Shown piece after piece: positions 10,253-18,892 of a stretch of DNA of 61,484 nt. The translations under genes and the position numbers were made by a program. Source of the DNA: an uncultured Desulfovibrio sp. (GTDB taxonomy: Bacteria; Desulfobacterota; Desulfovibrionia; Desulfovibrionales; Desulfovibrionaceae); contig NZ_CALUYG010000011.1 of the NCBI RefSeq assembly GCF_944324935.1, positions 1 to 61,484 of the forward strand, in the 5' to 3' direction. The notes under the pieces were generated by a model, which searched no databases, was not told where the DNA came from, and worked only from the letters and a program-made list of their open reading frames with translations. Positions within the stretch are counted from its first letter, which is position 1, and each line of letters starts with the position of its first letter.

Positions 10253-10345
10253 GGGAAACGGCACGACAGGAGATCGGGACAACAGCCCCGCGAGGGGAAC
10301 GGCGCGGACGGCGGCGTCCGCCGGCATCGAGAAGGAAAAAACGAT

Positions 10346-11443
10346 ATGAGCACACAGGCATCACGGGTGGCGGACATCCCCAGCCCGGCGGCAGCGGCGG
10401 CGCGCAGGATACTCTTCCGGCGCTATCGTACATACGGCATAGCGGTAGCCGTGCTTTCCGGCATGTCCTATGGTCTGTATTCGGCCTTTATGACGCTGGG
10501 CATGAGTCTTGGCGTCTGGAGCGGCTGGTATGAAGGGGATTCCGGCCTGTCCCCCGTGGCGACGCTCTTTCTGCTCAGCGCGCTGGGAGCGGCCGTGACG
10601 GACTGTTTCAGCGCGCTCTGGGCGCTTGCGCTGGCCGCCGTCAAGGGCAAGCTCGGCGACGTGCCCCGCAGCTGGCGGACGCGCCCGGGGGCCATTATGA
10701 CCCTGGCCGCCTTCATCGGCGGGCCGCTGGCCAGCACCTGTTATGTGCTGGGCCTGCAGAACGCCGGCTCGGTGGTCGTGCCGCTGAGCGCCCTGTGCCC
10801 GGCCATCGGGGCCATCCTGGGGCGGGCGATCTTCGGCCAGACGCTCAATGTGCGGATCATGGCGGGCATTCTCATCTGTTTTGCCGCCAGTTTTATGATC
10901 GGCAGCACCGGATTGACGGACGACGCCCCCGCCCACCTCTTCCTGGGGCTGGCCTTCGGCCTGCTGGCCGCGCTGGGCTGGGGCATCGAGGGATGCGTCT
11001 GCGGTTACGGCACGGCGCTCATCGATCCCGAGGTGGGCATCACCATCCGGCAGATCACCTCCGGTCTGTCCAATCTCCTGCTGCTGGTGCCGCTGTTCGG
11101 CTGGCTCGGCGGGGCGGATGCGGCGGGCATGGTCGCCGCCGCCTTTACGGACGGGCAGTCGGTGGGCTGGTTTGTGGTGGCCGGCCTCTGCGCCTATTTT
11201 GCCTTCATGCTCTGGTATCAGGGCAACGCCATGTGCGGGGCCGCCCTGGGCATGGCCTGCAACGGGGCCTTTTCCTTCTGGGGGCCGTTCTTCATCTGGC
11301 TCGTGCTGGGGGTCTGCCATGGCATGGAGGGCAAGAACATGCCGCCCATCGCCTGGCTGGCCTCGCTGGTCATGGTCGGCGGCATCTTCCTTATCGCCGT
11401 CGATCCGCTTGAACTATTCCGGCGCGGCCGGCAGGGGAGGTAG
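10346..11443 (+). CDS. DMT/EamA-type permease, LicB-like
   Basis: 365 aa, with about ten hydrophobic helices in two similar halves, as in the drug/metabolite transporter superfamily. Gly-rich helix motifs such as GGPLASTCYVLGLQNAG match the EamA pattern. The start has AAGGA in front. LicB choline permeases belong to this superfamily, and the gene sits downstream of a licC-licA-like fusion, so choline or ethanolamine uptake is a reasonable guess. Other substrates (sugars, amino acids) remain possible; the sequence does not decide. Confidence 0.75.
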   Translation: MSTQASRVADIPSPAAAAARRILFRRYRTYGIAVAVLSGMSYGLYSAFMTLGMSLGVWSGWYEGDSGLSPVATLFLLSALGAAVTDCFSALWALALAAVKGKLGDVPRSWRTRPGAIMTLAAFIGGPLASTCYVLGLQNAGSVVVPLSALCPAIGAILGRAIFGQTLNVRIMAGILICFAASFMIGSTGLTDDAPAHLFLGLAFGLLAALGWGIEGCVCGYGTALIDPEVGITIRQITSGLSNLLLLVPLFGWLGGADAAGMVAAAFTDGQSVGWFVVAGLCAYFAFMLWYQGNAMCGAALGMACNGAFSFWGPFFIWLVLGVCHGMEGKNMPPIAWLASLVMVGGIFLIAVDPLELFRRGRQGR

Positions 11444-11446
11444 GGG

Positions 11447-11728
11447 ATGAAGCCGCTCAACTTTGCCATCCTGGATTACATGACCACAGTTCCCGAAGCC
11501 TGCGCCGAGGATGTGGTGGAGGCGCTTGCGCCCAGGTACGGGAGATTCCGCGCCCTGACGGTGGAGTCCGTGCGTACGGCGCTTTTGACGGCCGCGGTCA
11601 ACGGCCTGCTGGAAGAAAGCCGGTGCGAGCTGGACGACGACCGCGACCTGCGTCTGTATTTTCGGGCGCATCCCGAGGGGGCGGCCACCATCATCAAATA
11701 CACCGGCGGCCCGCAGTCCCGCGACTGA
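11447..11728 (+). CDS. Small hypothetical protein, winged-helix-like
   Basis: 93 aa, soluble, no signal peptide. It begins 3 bases after the permease stop with GGGAGGTAGGGG before the ATG, so it is co-transcribed. The predicted helix-helix-helix-wing pattern (LDYMTTVPEACAEDVVEAL, then SVRTALLTAAVNGLLEES) resembles a small winged helix, but I do not recognise a family. It may regulate the locus or be an unrelated passenger. Confidence 0.6.
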   Translation: MKPLNFAILDYMTTVPEACAEDVVEALAPRYGRFRALTVESVRTALLTAAVNGLLEESRCELDDDRDLRLYFRAHPEGAATIIKYTGGPQSRD

Positions 11729-11735
11729 GAGAAAA

Positions 11736-13400
11736 ATGAGGCGGATCACAAGAAATCGCGGAAGCGACAAAAGGCTGCGGCGCGGGGCGGGGCTTGCGCT
11801 ATGGGGCCTGCTTGCGCTGGGGATGGCGGACGGCCCGGCGCGGGCCGGCGAAGCGGCGGCGCAGGGCGGAGAACTGCGCATCCTGCACACCAACGACACG
11901 CACGCCTTTCTGGCCGGTCTGGACGACCGGGGGCAGGCCTGCTCCACGGATGCGGCCTGCCGGGGCGGCATGAGCCGCATCGCCGCCGCCATCGATGCCG
12001 CCCGGCGGGAGCGGGACAACGTGCTGGCCCTGGATGCGGGGGATCAGTTCCAGGGCACGCTTTTCTATGCCGTGGAAAAATGGCCCGTGCTGGCCGAATT
12101 CGACCGCCGCATGCCCTATGACGCCATGACGCTGGGCAATCATGAATTTGACGAGGGCTGCGGCGGGCTCCGGCACTTCCTGGACGCGCAGCCCATCCCC
12201 GTGGTGGCGGCCAATCTTGTGCCGGAACGGGGCTGCCCGCTGTTCGGCAGCCGCATCCGGCCCTTCCTGGTTCGGGAGGTGGAGGGCGAAGCCGTGGGCA
12301 TCGTGGGGCTGGCCAATGACCGTGTGACGGCGCAGGCCCAGGCCTGTCCGCACACGACGTTCCGTGATGCCGCGCAAAGCCTGCGGCAGGCCGTGGCGGC
12401 GCTGGAGGCGCAGGGGGTGCGGCGCATCGTGGCGCTGTCCCATCTGGGCCTGCCCGCCGACCGTGCGCTGGCCCGGCAGGTGGATGGGGTGGACATCATC
12501 GTGGGCGGGCATACCCATACCTATCTGGGGCCGGGATCGACGGAGGGACCGTACCCCCTTGTGGAACGCTCGCCCTCCGGCCAGCCGGTACTGGTGGTGA
12601 CGGCCGCCCGGGCCACGCGCTATATCGGCGATCTTTTTGTGACCTTTGATGCGCGGGGCATCCCCGTGCAGTGGCGGGGCGGGCCGCGCGAACTGCTGCC
12701 GGAGGCTCCGCGCCGGGAGGACCTCTCCGCGCTGACGGCGAGGCATGCCGCCGGGCTGGAACGCTATCAGGCGCAAAAGGTGGGCCGCCATGCCGTGATC
12801 ATGCCCGACGGCATGGAGGCCTGTCGTTCAGGGGAATGCTTCAGCGGTCTGCTGCTGGCCGATGCTCTGCTGGATGTCGCGCGTCCGCAGGGAGCGCACA
12901 TGGCGCTGGTCAACGCCGGCAGCATCCGTGCGGCCATCCCGCCCGGCGAGGTGAGCCGGGGCCTGCTGCTCACGGCCATCCCCTTCGGCAATGCCGTGGT
13001 GCTGCGTGAATATACGGGCAGACAGATCCTCCGGGCGCTGGAGCACGGCGTGGCCGGAGAGGGGGGGCGGGGCCCGGCCCTGCTCCAGCCGGCCGGTCTG
13101 CGCTACGCCGTGGACGCCTCCCGTCCCGCCGGCAGCCGCATCGTTGCCGCGGCCCTGCTCTCTCCTGACGGCAAGGCTGTGCCGCTGGAGGAGGAAAAGC
13201 GCTACCGTGTGGCGCTGCCCGCCTATCTGGCACGCGGCGGCGACGGTTACGCCATGCTGCGGGAGGGCAGCCCCCTGCCCCTGAAGGCCATGAAGGATGT
13301 GGAGGCCGTGGAGATCCACCTTGCGGCGCATTCGCCGCTGGAACGGATGTGCGGGGGACGCATCCGCCGGGCGACGGCGGAAAAACAGGTGGAGAAATGA
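11736..13400 (+). CDS. 5'-nucleotidase / UDP-sugar hydrolase family, exported
   Basis: 554 aa. A basic N-terminus and hydrophobic stretch ending near PARAGEA suggests Sec export. Metallophosphatase motifs are complete: ILHTNDTH, ALDAGDQFQGT, LGNHEFDEG, LSHLG and GGHTHTY. The C-terminal 5'-nucleotidase domain has NAGSIRAAI and the RGGDGYAML segment. Such enzymes hydrolyse nucleotides or UDP-sugars in the periplasm for salvage. It starts 7 bases after the preceding gene, so may be co-transcribed with the polymer locus. The precise substrate is not determined. Confidence 0.92.
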   Translation: MRRITRNRGSDKRLRRGAGLALWGLLALGMADGPARAGEAAAQGGELRILHTNDTHAFLAGLDDRGQACSTDAACRGGMSRIAAAIDAARRERDNVLALDAGDQFQGTLFYAVEKWPVLAEFDRRMPYDAMTLGNHEFDEGCGGLRHFLDAQPIPVVAANLVPERGCPLFGSRIRPFLVREVEGEAVGIVGLANDRVTAQAQACPHTTFRDAAQSLRQAVAALEAQGVRRIVALSHLGLPADRALARQVDGVDIIVGGHTHTYLGPGSTEGPYPLVERSPSGQPVLVVTAARATRYIGDLFVTFDARGIPVQWRGGPRELLPEAPRREDLSALTARHAAGLERYQAQKVGRHAVIMPDGMEACRSGECFSGLLLADALLDVARPQGAHMALVNAGSIRAAIPPGEVSRGLLLTAIPFGNAVVLREYTGRQILRALEHGVAGEGGRGPALLQPAGLRYAVDASRPAGSRIVAAALLSPDGKAVPLEEEKRYRVALPAYLARGGDGYAMLREGSPLPLKAMKDVEAVEIHLAAHSPLERMCGGRIRRATAEKQVEK

Positions 13401-13576
13401 GGGGGGGAGCCTGCTGTCCCCGTCCCTGCCGCCGCGCCGAGCGGCGCAAACAGCGCCATTATCGGCAAGACGAAGCAGCAGTAAAAAACGCTTGCTATTT
13501 GGTCTGATTTAACATATTGAATTCGTGTCTGTTTTTTCACAGACTCTGTGCAGGGCCCAAGATAGCCCATCACATT

Positions 13577-13671
13577 GCAGAGACCGGGCCTCAAGCCCGT
13601 TCAAAAATTGCCGGAAGCGGAGTGGTGTTATCCCGGGGGGGAAGATACGCTGCTCTGCTTCCGGCATTTTT
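13577..13671 (+). ncRNA. Strong hairpin with T-tract, terminator or structured RNA
   Basis: A small CGGGC/GCCCG stem (13585-13599) is followed by a long hairpin: arms 13609-13622 and 13653-13666 pair almost fully, an inner GTTATC/GATAC pair extends it, then TTTTT (13667-13671). It lies 180-270 bases past the nucleotidase stop and before the dapF promoter. A plausible upstream promoter, TTGCTA (13492-13497) with 17-base spacing to TATTGA, would make it a short transcript. It may simply be the terminator of the preceding operon. No known RNA family recognised. Confidence 0.45.
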
Positions 13672-13708
13672 GCATGCCGGCGGGGCCGGGCGGCAACGCG
13701 GGACTTCC

Positions 13709-13737
13709 TTTACTTTTTTCGGGGCAATGCCTATACT
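13709..13737 (+). promoter_or_regulatory. Promoter of dapF-dapL
   Basis: TTTACT (13709-13714), 17-base spacer, TATACT (13732-13737). Transcription would begin near 13744, about 60 bases before the dapF start. Confidence 0.65.
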
Positions 13738-13803
13738 TTTATACTTCTGGAAGAGTCGAGCGCCGTCTGACGGCAGGGGGCGCAAGCTGCCAAAGGAAAA
13801 AAA

Positions 13804-14658
13804 ATGAAAGGCATAAAATTTACCAAAATGCATGGGCTGGGTAACGATTATGTGTACATCAACGGGTTCACGTCACATGTGACCGACCCCGGCGCGCTGT
13901 CCAAACGGGTGAGCGACCGTCATTTCGGCATCGGCTCGGACGGACTGGTGCTTATCCTGCCGTCCAACAAGGCCGATGTGCGCATGCGTATGTTCAATCC
14001 CGACGGCAGCGAAGCGGAGATGTGCGGCAACGCCATCCGCTGCGTGGGCAAGTTCGTCTTTGACAACGGGCTGTGCACCAAGGACACCATACAGGTGGAG
14101 ACGGCGGCCGGCATCCGCATCGTGCGTCTGCTCAAGGACGGCGGCATCGTGACCGGGGCCACCGTGGATATGGGCGCGCCCATCCTCGTCCCGGCGGACA
14201 TCCCCGCCATCCTGCCCGACGGCGTGGACAAGACCCAGTTCGTGGACTGCCCGGTCACGGTGGACGGCACGGTCTACCGTGTGACGGCCGTGTCCATGGG
14301 CAATCCGCATGCCGTCATCTTCCTGCAGGGCATCGACGACCTGGATCTGCCGGCGATCGGCCCCAAATTCGAGCATCATCCCCTCTTCCCGCAGCGGACC
14401 AACACCGAATTCGTGAAGGTGCTCTCTTCCAGCCGGGTGCGCATGCGCGTATGGGAACGCGGCACCGGCGAGACGCTGGCCTGCGGCACGGGCGCGTGCG
14501 CCGTGGCGGTTGCCTGTGTGCTCAATGAACAGACCGGCCGCACCGTGGACGTGGAACTGCGCGGCGGCGTGCTGCACATCGTCTGGGACAAAGCGGACAA
14601 TCATGTCTACATGAGCGGCCCGGCCGTCACCGTGTTTGACGGCGAGCTGCCGGCGTAG
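13804..14658 (+). CDS. dapF: Diaminopimelate epimerase
   Basis: 284 aa. Interconverts LL- and meso-diaminopimelate for lysine and peptidoglycan synthesis, in the cytosol, without cofactor. Both active-site cysteines are present: SEAEMCGNAIR and ETLACGTGACA. The N-terminus KFTKMHGLGNDYVYI is the family signature. Ten bases separate it from dapL, so the two form a dedicated LL-DAP-to-meso-DAP operon. Confidence 0.97.
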   Translation: MKGIKFTKMHGLGNDYVYINGFTSHVTDPGALSKRVSDRHFGIGSDGLVLILPSNKADVRMRMFNPDGSEAEMCGNAIRCVGKFVFDNGLCTKDTIQVETAAGIRIVRLLKDGGIVTGATVDMGAPILVPADIPAILPDGVDKTQFVDCPVTVDGTVYRVTAVSMGNPHAVIFLQGIDDLDLPAIGPKFEHHPLFPQRTNTEFVKVLSSSRVRMRVWERGTGETLACGTGACAVAVACVLNEQTGRTVDVELRGGVLHIVWDKADNHVYMSGPAVTVFDGELPA

Positions 14659-14667
14659 GGGGGGGAT

Positions 14668-15891
14668 ATGCTGCGCATCAATCCGAATTTCTGTCGTCTG
14701 GAAAGTCAGTATCTTTTTGCCGACATCGCCCGCAAGGTCGCCGCCTTCCGGGAGGAGCATCCCGAACGGCGCGTCATCAGCCTCGGCATCGGCGACGTGA
14801 GCCGTCCGCTCATGCCGTCCGTCATCACGGCCCTGCACAAGGCCGTGGACGAGATGGGCACGGCCGCGGGCTTCCACGGCTACGGACCGGAGCAGGGCTA
14901 TGCCTTCCTGCGCGAGGCCATCGTGGCGCAGGACTACGCCACGCGCGGCGTGAGCCTCCAGCCGGACGAGATCTTCATCAGCGACGGCGCCAAATGTGAT
15001 GTGGGCAACTTCCAGGAGCTCTTTGCCCAGGACTGCGTGGTGGCGGTGATGGATCCGGTCTATCCGGTCTATGTGGACTCCAACGTCATGGCGGGCCGGG
15101 CCGGCGAGCTGACGGAGAGAGGCTGGAACAGCCTCGTCTATCTGCCCTGCACGCGGGATAACGACTTCGTGCCCGATTTCCCGGCCACGCGGCCGGACAT
15201 CATCTATCTGTGCTACCCCAACAATCCCACGGGGACGGTGCTGCGGCGCGATGCGCTGACCGCCTGGGTGGACTACGCCCGGCGCGAAGGCTGCCTCATC
15301 CTTTATGATTCGGCGTATGAGGCCTTCATCCGTGAGGCTGACGTGCCCCACAGCATCTACGAGATCGACGGCGCGCGGGAAGTGGCCGTGGAATTCCGCA
15401 GTTACTCCAAGACCGCCGGCTTCACCGGCCTGCGCTGCGCCTACACCGTCGTGCCGCATGCCGTGCGCATCAGCAACGGCAAGGGCGGTACGGTGAGCCT
15501 CAATGCCTTCTGGAACCGCCGCCAGTGCACCAAGTACAACGGCTGCCCCTACATCGTGCAGCGGGCCGCCGAAGCCGTGCACAGCGAACAGGGCAGGCGG
15601 GAAGCGCAGGAGATCGTCGACGGCTATCTGGCCAACGGCGCCCGCATCGCCAATGCCGTACGCGGCATGGGGCTTGAGGTCTACGGCGGCAAAAACGCCC
15701 CCTACCTCTGGGTGCGCGTGCCCGCCGACACCACGTCCTGGGGCTTCTTCGACAGGCTGCTCCACAAGGCTGCCCTCGTCTGCACCCCCGGCGTGGGCTT
15801 CGGCCTCAGCGGAGAAGGCTATGTGCGCCTGACCGCCTTCGGTTCGCCGGAAGACACCACCGAAGCCATCGAACGCCTGCGCTCCCTCTAG
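14668..15891 (+). CDS. dapL: LL-diaminopimelate aminotransferase
   Basis: 407 aa, PLP-dependent class I/II aminotransferase converting tetrahydrodipicolinate directly to LL-diaminopimelate, bypassing the acylated DapD/C/E route. Family marks: [15 protein letters not shown]-terminus, [27 protein letters not shown] and the PLP lysine in [12 protein letters not shown]. The length is typical for DapL. It follows dapF closely behind a G-rich ribosome binding site. Its presence predicts that the aminotransferase pathway is used. Confidence 0.96.
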   Translation: MLRINPNFCRLESQYLFADIARKVAAFREEHPERRVISLGIGDVSRPLMPSVITALHKAVDEMGTAAGFHGYGPEQGYAFLREAIVAQDYATRGVSLQPDEIFISDGAKCDVGNFQELFAQDCVVAVMDPVYPVYVDSNVMAGRAGELTERGWNSLVYLPCTRDNDFVPDFPATRPDIIYLCYPNNPTGTVLRRDALTAWVDYARREGCLILYDSAYEAFIREADVPHSIYEIDGAREVAVEFRSYSKTAGFTGLRCAYTVVPHAVRISNGKGGTVSLNAFWNRRQCTKYNGCPYIVQRAAEAVHSEQGRREAQEIVDGYLANGARIANAVRGMGLEVYGGKNAPYLWVRVPADTTSWGFFDRLLHKAALVCTPGVGFGLSGEGYVRLTAFGSPEDTTEAIERLRSL

Positions 15892-15893
15892 CT

Positions 15894-15937
15894 CTGCTGT
15901 CGATGCCTGTAAGGCTCCTGCGTCGCCTGACGGGCAC
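15894..15937 (-). repeat. Dispersed repeat family B, copy 2
   Basis: Reverse-strand copy of the 44-base element at 479-522, starting three bases after the dapL stop. The GCCTGACGGGC and GCCTGTAAGGC segments can pair. Confidence 0.75.
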
Positions 15938-15967
15938 GGCCTGCGCTCGCCATTTGGTCGTTCATTA

Positions 15968-16014
15968 GCGCGAAAGGGGGTTCCCCCTCCCAACGCGCCT
16001 TATTCTGGAAGATG
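15968..16014 (-). repeat. Partial family A repeat
   Basis: On the minus strand it reads GAATAAGGCGCGTTGGGAG, then GGGGGAACCCCC and TTTCGCGC. This is the leader and first arm of family A without the second arm; family B follows directly. It looks like the left half of the composite seen at 51279-51434. Confidence 0.6.
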
Positions 16015-16086
16015 CACAGGGAGCGAGACGCGCAATTCGTCTCTTGCCTGATGGTCTCCCGGAGGGAGGAGGAAAGGTGGGGAGGG

Positions 16087-17172
16087 TCAGACAAAGCTTT
16101 CGTAGCGTTTGGGGCAGCGGAGGCAGGGGGGCGGAGGCACGTCGTGGCTCAGATCGCCACGAAAGTCGACGAATTCCGGCCGCCGCCAGACCTCCAGCGG
16201 ATCGTCGTGCGGAAGTCGGCCGAATACCCACGGGGACGCCGTGGCCGAGGGCTGAGCGCAGGGCACATTGACGTAGATACAGGGGGAGATGTTGCCGTCG
16301 GCATCCACATAACAGCTTTTGTCGATGTCTTCGCGGCAGGCGTGGATGGGATGGGCTTGCGGCAGGCCGTAGCGGATGCGGCGGCCGTCGGCGGCGGCGC
16401 GGGCGGCCGCCGCATCCAGCAGGGCGCGTGCGGCGGCGATCTTTTCGCCTTCCTCCGGGGCAAAGGCCAGCCGGCGGTGTTCCGGCAGCACGGGCATGTC
16501 CAGCGTGCTCACCACGCAGACGGGCACGTCCCACTCCCGCATGAGTTCGGGCAGGCGGCGGGCGCTCTCCTCATTGCCCGCCAGCAGCAGATAGGCCAGA
16601 TGGATGTGCGGCGTGTCCCGGCGCAGGCGTCGTTTGGCCGTCCGCACACAGGCCACGGCCTGCGCCACGCGGGCAAAGGGCACATGCCGCCGGGCCGCGT
16701 TGCCTGCCTCGTCCGTGCCGGCAAGCGAAAAGGCGAGGATGTCCATGCCGCCGCGCACGATGTCCCCGGCCAGCGCCTCGTCCATCCGCAGGCCGCAGGT
16801 GGTGCTGGAAACGGCGCAGCCCGCATCCCGCGCCAGCGCCACATAGTCCAGGAAACGCGGATGCAGGAGAGGTTCCCCCCAGCCCTGCAAATGGACACGG
16901 CGGCTGCGGCGCATGAGCGGCCAGAGCGCCGCAAAGGTGCTGTCGGCCATGTGCCGTGCCCGCCAGGTGTCGGCATGGACGGCGCGCGGGCAGTAACAGC
17001 AGGCCCCCGGGCAATGGGAGGTCACTTCCACCTGGATATGCTGCAGCGGACGGTCGTCCGTCCAGCGTTCCCGCAGCCGCCGCCACCAGCCCGGACGCTG
17101 GCGGGCGGCTTCGGCCAGCGGGTCGGGGGCTTGCGTCGTCGGCGTCCGTTGCGGCGAAGGGGGAGGGAACAT
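16087..17172 (-). CDS. Radical SAM protein with C-terminal cysteine region
   Basis: 361 aa. The CxxxCxxC iron-sulfur motif lies in SHCPGACCYCPRAV (about residues 50-60), followed by a TIM-barrel-like segment with LQGWGEPLLHPRF. A C-terminal SPASM-like region has spaced cysteines (CREDIDKSCYVDADGNISPC, then CLRCPKRY). The substrate is unknown; peptide or cofactor modification is possible for this architecture. Start ATG 17172 has GGAGG at the right distance; longer in-frame sequence upstream overlaps the acetyltransferase gene antisensewise in another frame and is spurious. Probably one operon with the GNAT gene 34 bases upstream. Confidence 0.85.
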   Translation of the reverse strand: MFPPPSPQRTPTTQAPDPLAEAARQRPGWWRRLRERWTDDRPLQHIQVEVTSHCPGACCYCPRAVHADTWRARHMADSTFAALWPLMRRSRRVHLQGWGEPLLHPRFLDYVALARDAGCAVSSTTCGLRMDEALAGDIVRGGMDILAFSLAGTDEAGNAARRHVPFARVAQAVACVRTAKRRLRRDTPHIHLAYLLLAGNEESARRLPELMREWDVPVCVVSTLDMPVLPEHRRLAFAPEEGEKIAAARALLDAAAARAAADGRRIRYGLPQAHPIHACREDIDKSCYVDADGNISPCIYVNVPCAQPSATASPWVFGRLPHDDPLEVWRRPEFVDFRGDLSHDVPPPPCLRCPKRYESFV

Positions 17173-17206
17173 GGCATACCTCCGGGAGAGCGGCGGGGCG
17201 CGCCGG

Positions 17207-17731
17207 TCATTCCATGATCTTTTCAAAAAGAAAATACTTTTCCGTTCCGGGCTGATGCGTGTCGTCGTGCGGCAAGTCCGGGTCGATGTGATGGGGATTG
17301 AAGAACTCGACGATGCGAAACCCGCACTTGTTGACGTAAAAATGGATGTTTCGTTCCTCAAAATACGGGGTGATGGTTCGCCAGACGCGTGTATCGGGAT
17401 AGGCGGCCTCAATGGCGAGCCATGCGGCATGGCCGATGCCGCGACTGTGGTGCTCCGGCGAAATGAAAAAGAGCTCAAGGACGTTGCAGCGCGTTTTTTC
17501 GTCAATGGCAAGGACGGCCCCGCCCACGCGCTGCTCGTCCAGCACGATATGACACGTTTCCGTCCCCGCCTTGCCGACCGTTTTCCGTATATCGTCATCC
17601 GCAGGGACGACATCATTTCCGCCGAATTTTTCCCTGACGGCAAGGGAAAAGGCCTCCTGCAACTTCCTGATGAATCGCGGAAGTTCCTCCGGCGCAACCT
17701 TTTCCAATCGCATATGCGCATATCCCGTCAT
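17207..17731 (-). CDS. GNAT family N-acetyltransferase
   Basis: 174 aa. The acetyl-CoA-binding motif is visible in LELFFISPEHHSRGIGHAAW and the closing segment in NIHFYVNKCGFRIVEFF. The start follows an AGGAGAAAAGGG stretch. Substrate unknown. Likely first gene of a two-gene unit with the radical SAM protein. Confidence 0.88.
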   Translation of the reverse strand: MTGYAHMRLEKVAPEELPRFIRKLQEAFSLAVREKFGGNDVVPADDDIRKTVGKAGTETCHIVLDEQRVGGAVLAIDEKTRCNVLELFFISPEHHSRGIGHAAWLAIEAAYPDTRVWRTITPYFEERNIHFYVNKCGFRIVEFFNPHHIDPDLPHDDTHQPGTEKYFLFEKIME

Positions 17732-17830
17732 ATGATATCCCTTTTCTCCTGTGGTGACGATTGTTAAAAATACTATTAAATTTTAACATGTTACATTATT
17801 CATCTTTCTCCATCCCGCCGGGAGACCAGC

Positions 17831-17963
17831 GAGCGAAGGGCCGGTTTTCGTGTTGCCCTGCCCTTGCATCCTCCTGAATAAAGCGCGCTGGGGAAGGGAT
17901 GGGGGGACTGGGGGGAAGGGGACCCCCTCACGCGCGAGCTGAGGGGTTCCTCTTCCCCCCAGT
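17831..17963 (+). repeat. Dispersed palindromic repeat family A, copy 2
   Basis: Same leader as copy 1 (GCGAAGGGCCGG, CATCCTCC, AATAAAGCGCGC, G-run), then inverted arms 17907-17930 and 17940-17963 around the loop CGCGCGAGC, with two mismatches. It fills most of the gap between the divergent GNAT promoter region and the end of the next minus-strand gene. Confidence 0.8.
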
Positions 17964-17992
17964 CGGGCCGCCGCGAGCGTCAGTCGGGCCGC

Positions 17993-18892
17993 TTACCGAT
18001 CGCCGCGCAGGAAGGCGAGCAGGCGCGCCAGGATGGGGGGGCGGCTGGGGGCGGCGATGTCCCAGGCGCATTCCACGAGGGGCAGCCAGGGTTGTGCCTG
18101 CCATTTGCGTTTGAAGAAGCGGATGCCGTCGTGGATGCCGAGCCCCAGATTGCAGCGGCGCTGGCCGCGTCGGGCGGCCTCTTCCAGCAGGGCGAGGAGG
18201 AGGGCGTCCGCCGTGCCGGGGGGCGCGTCGGGACTGCGGAAGGCGAAGAGGTAAAAGGCGGTGGCGTAGGCGGCGTGGTCGGCCACGGCCAGTGCGCAGA
18301 GGCTGCCGTCGGACAGGCGTCGGGCCGAGTAGCAGCGGGCCGCCGGGCCTGCGGCGCGCAGATAGTGCCCGATGCGGGTAAAGAGCAGGGCGGAGGCGTC
18401 GGAAAGGGTGCGTTCGCCGGGCTGGGCCAGCAGACGGCGGCTGGCCTTCAGCACGAGGTCCTCATGCTCGCCCGTCCAGCCTTCGGCGCCGTGCTGGTCG
18501 ATGCGGATCTCCCGCAGGGCGCGGCGGATCTGATTGCCCAGTTTGCCGTGCGGCGGGGCCACGGGCAGGGAGACGCTCCAGCAGGCGTCCTCGTGGCAAT
18601 GGGCCGAGGGGGGCGCGCAGCGGGGCCGGAAGGGGGCCAGCACCACCAGATGTCGTACCCAGGGCAGGGAGGCGGCAAGGGCGGCGGCCTCCTCAACGGA
18701 TGCGCGCTCAGTCGGGCCGAAGGGCGGCTCCGTGAGCGGGAAGGCGGCCAGCACGAGATGGTCGTCCTGCCGCCAGCCGAGGCAGGAGCCCGCACGCAGG
18801 GGCTGCATGCCGCTCATGCCGCGCACATAGTGGACAAGTTGCTCGGGGATGAGCGCCCCCAGGCTGAACGTGCGCCAGTCGTCATCAGTCAT
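17993..18892 (-). CDS. Acyltransferase-like (GNAT/FemAB-type) protein
   Basis: About 299 aa. The C-terminal part has the pattern FAFRSPDAP...CNLGLGIHDGIRFFKRKW, typical of GNAT-like acyltransferases of the BioF2/FemAB kind. It is clearly paralogous to residues 50-310 of the next protein, which has LGLGVNAGISRFKRKW at the same place. Start: GGGAGG is too close to ATG 18898 but ideal for ATG 18892. It overlaps the end of the upstream gene, so the two are co-translated. Function not known; membrane lipid or wall modification is possible. Confidence 0.7.
   Translation of the reverse strand: MTDDDWRTFSLGALIPEQLVHYVRGMSGMQPLRAGSCLGWRQDDHLVLAAFPLTEPPFGPTERASVEEAAALAASLPWVRHLVVLAPFRPRCAPPSAHCHEDACWSVSLPVAPPHGKLGNQIRRALREIRIDQHGAEGWTGEHEDLVLKASRRLLAQPGERTLSDASALLFTRIGHYLRAAGPAARCYSARRLSDGSLCALAVADHAAYATAFYLFAFRSPDAPPGTADALLLALLEEAARRGQRRCNLGLGIHDGIRFFKRKWQAQPWLPLVECAWDIAAPSRPPILARLLAFLRGDR

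Noticed and set aside
7718-10327. 869-codon minus-strand open frame
   Set aside because: Antisense of the YidC-phosphotransferase fusion; no domain pattern.
13577-13671. 4.5S RNA or lysine riboswitch before dapF
   Set aside because: The conserved SRP loop and lysine-riboswitch cores are not present.
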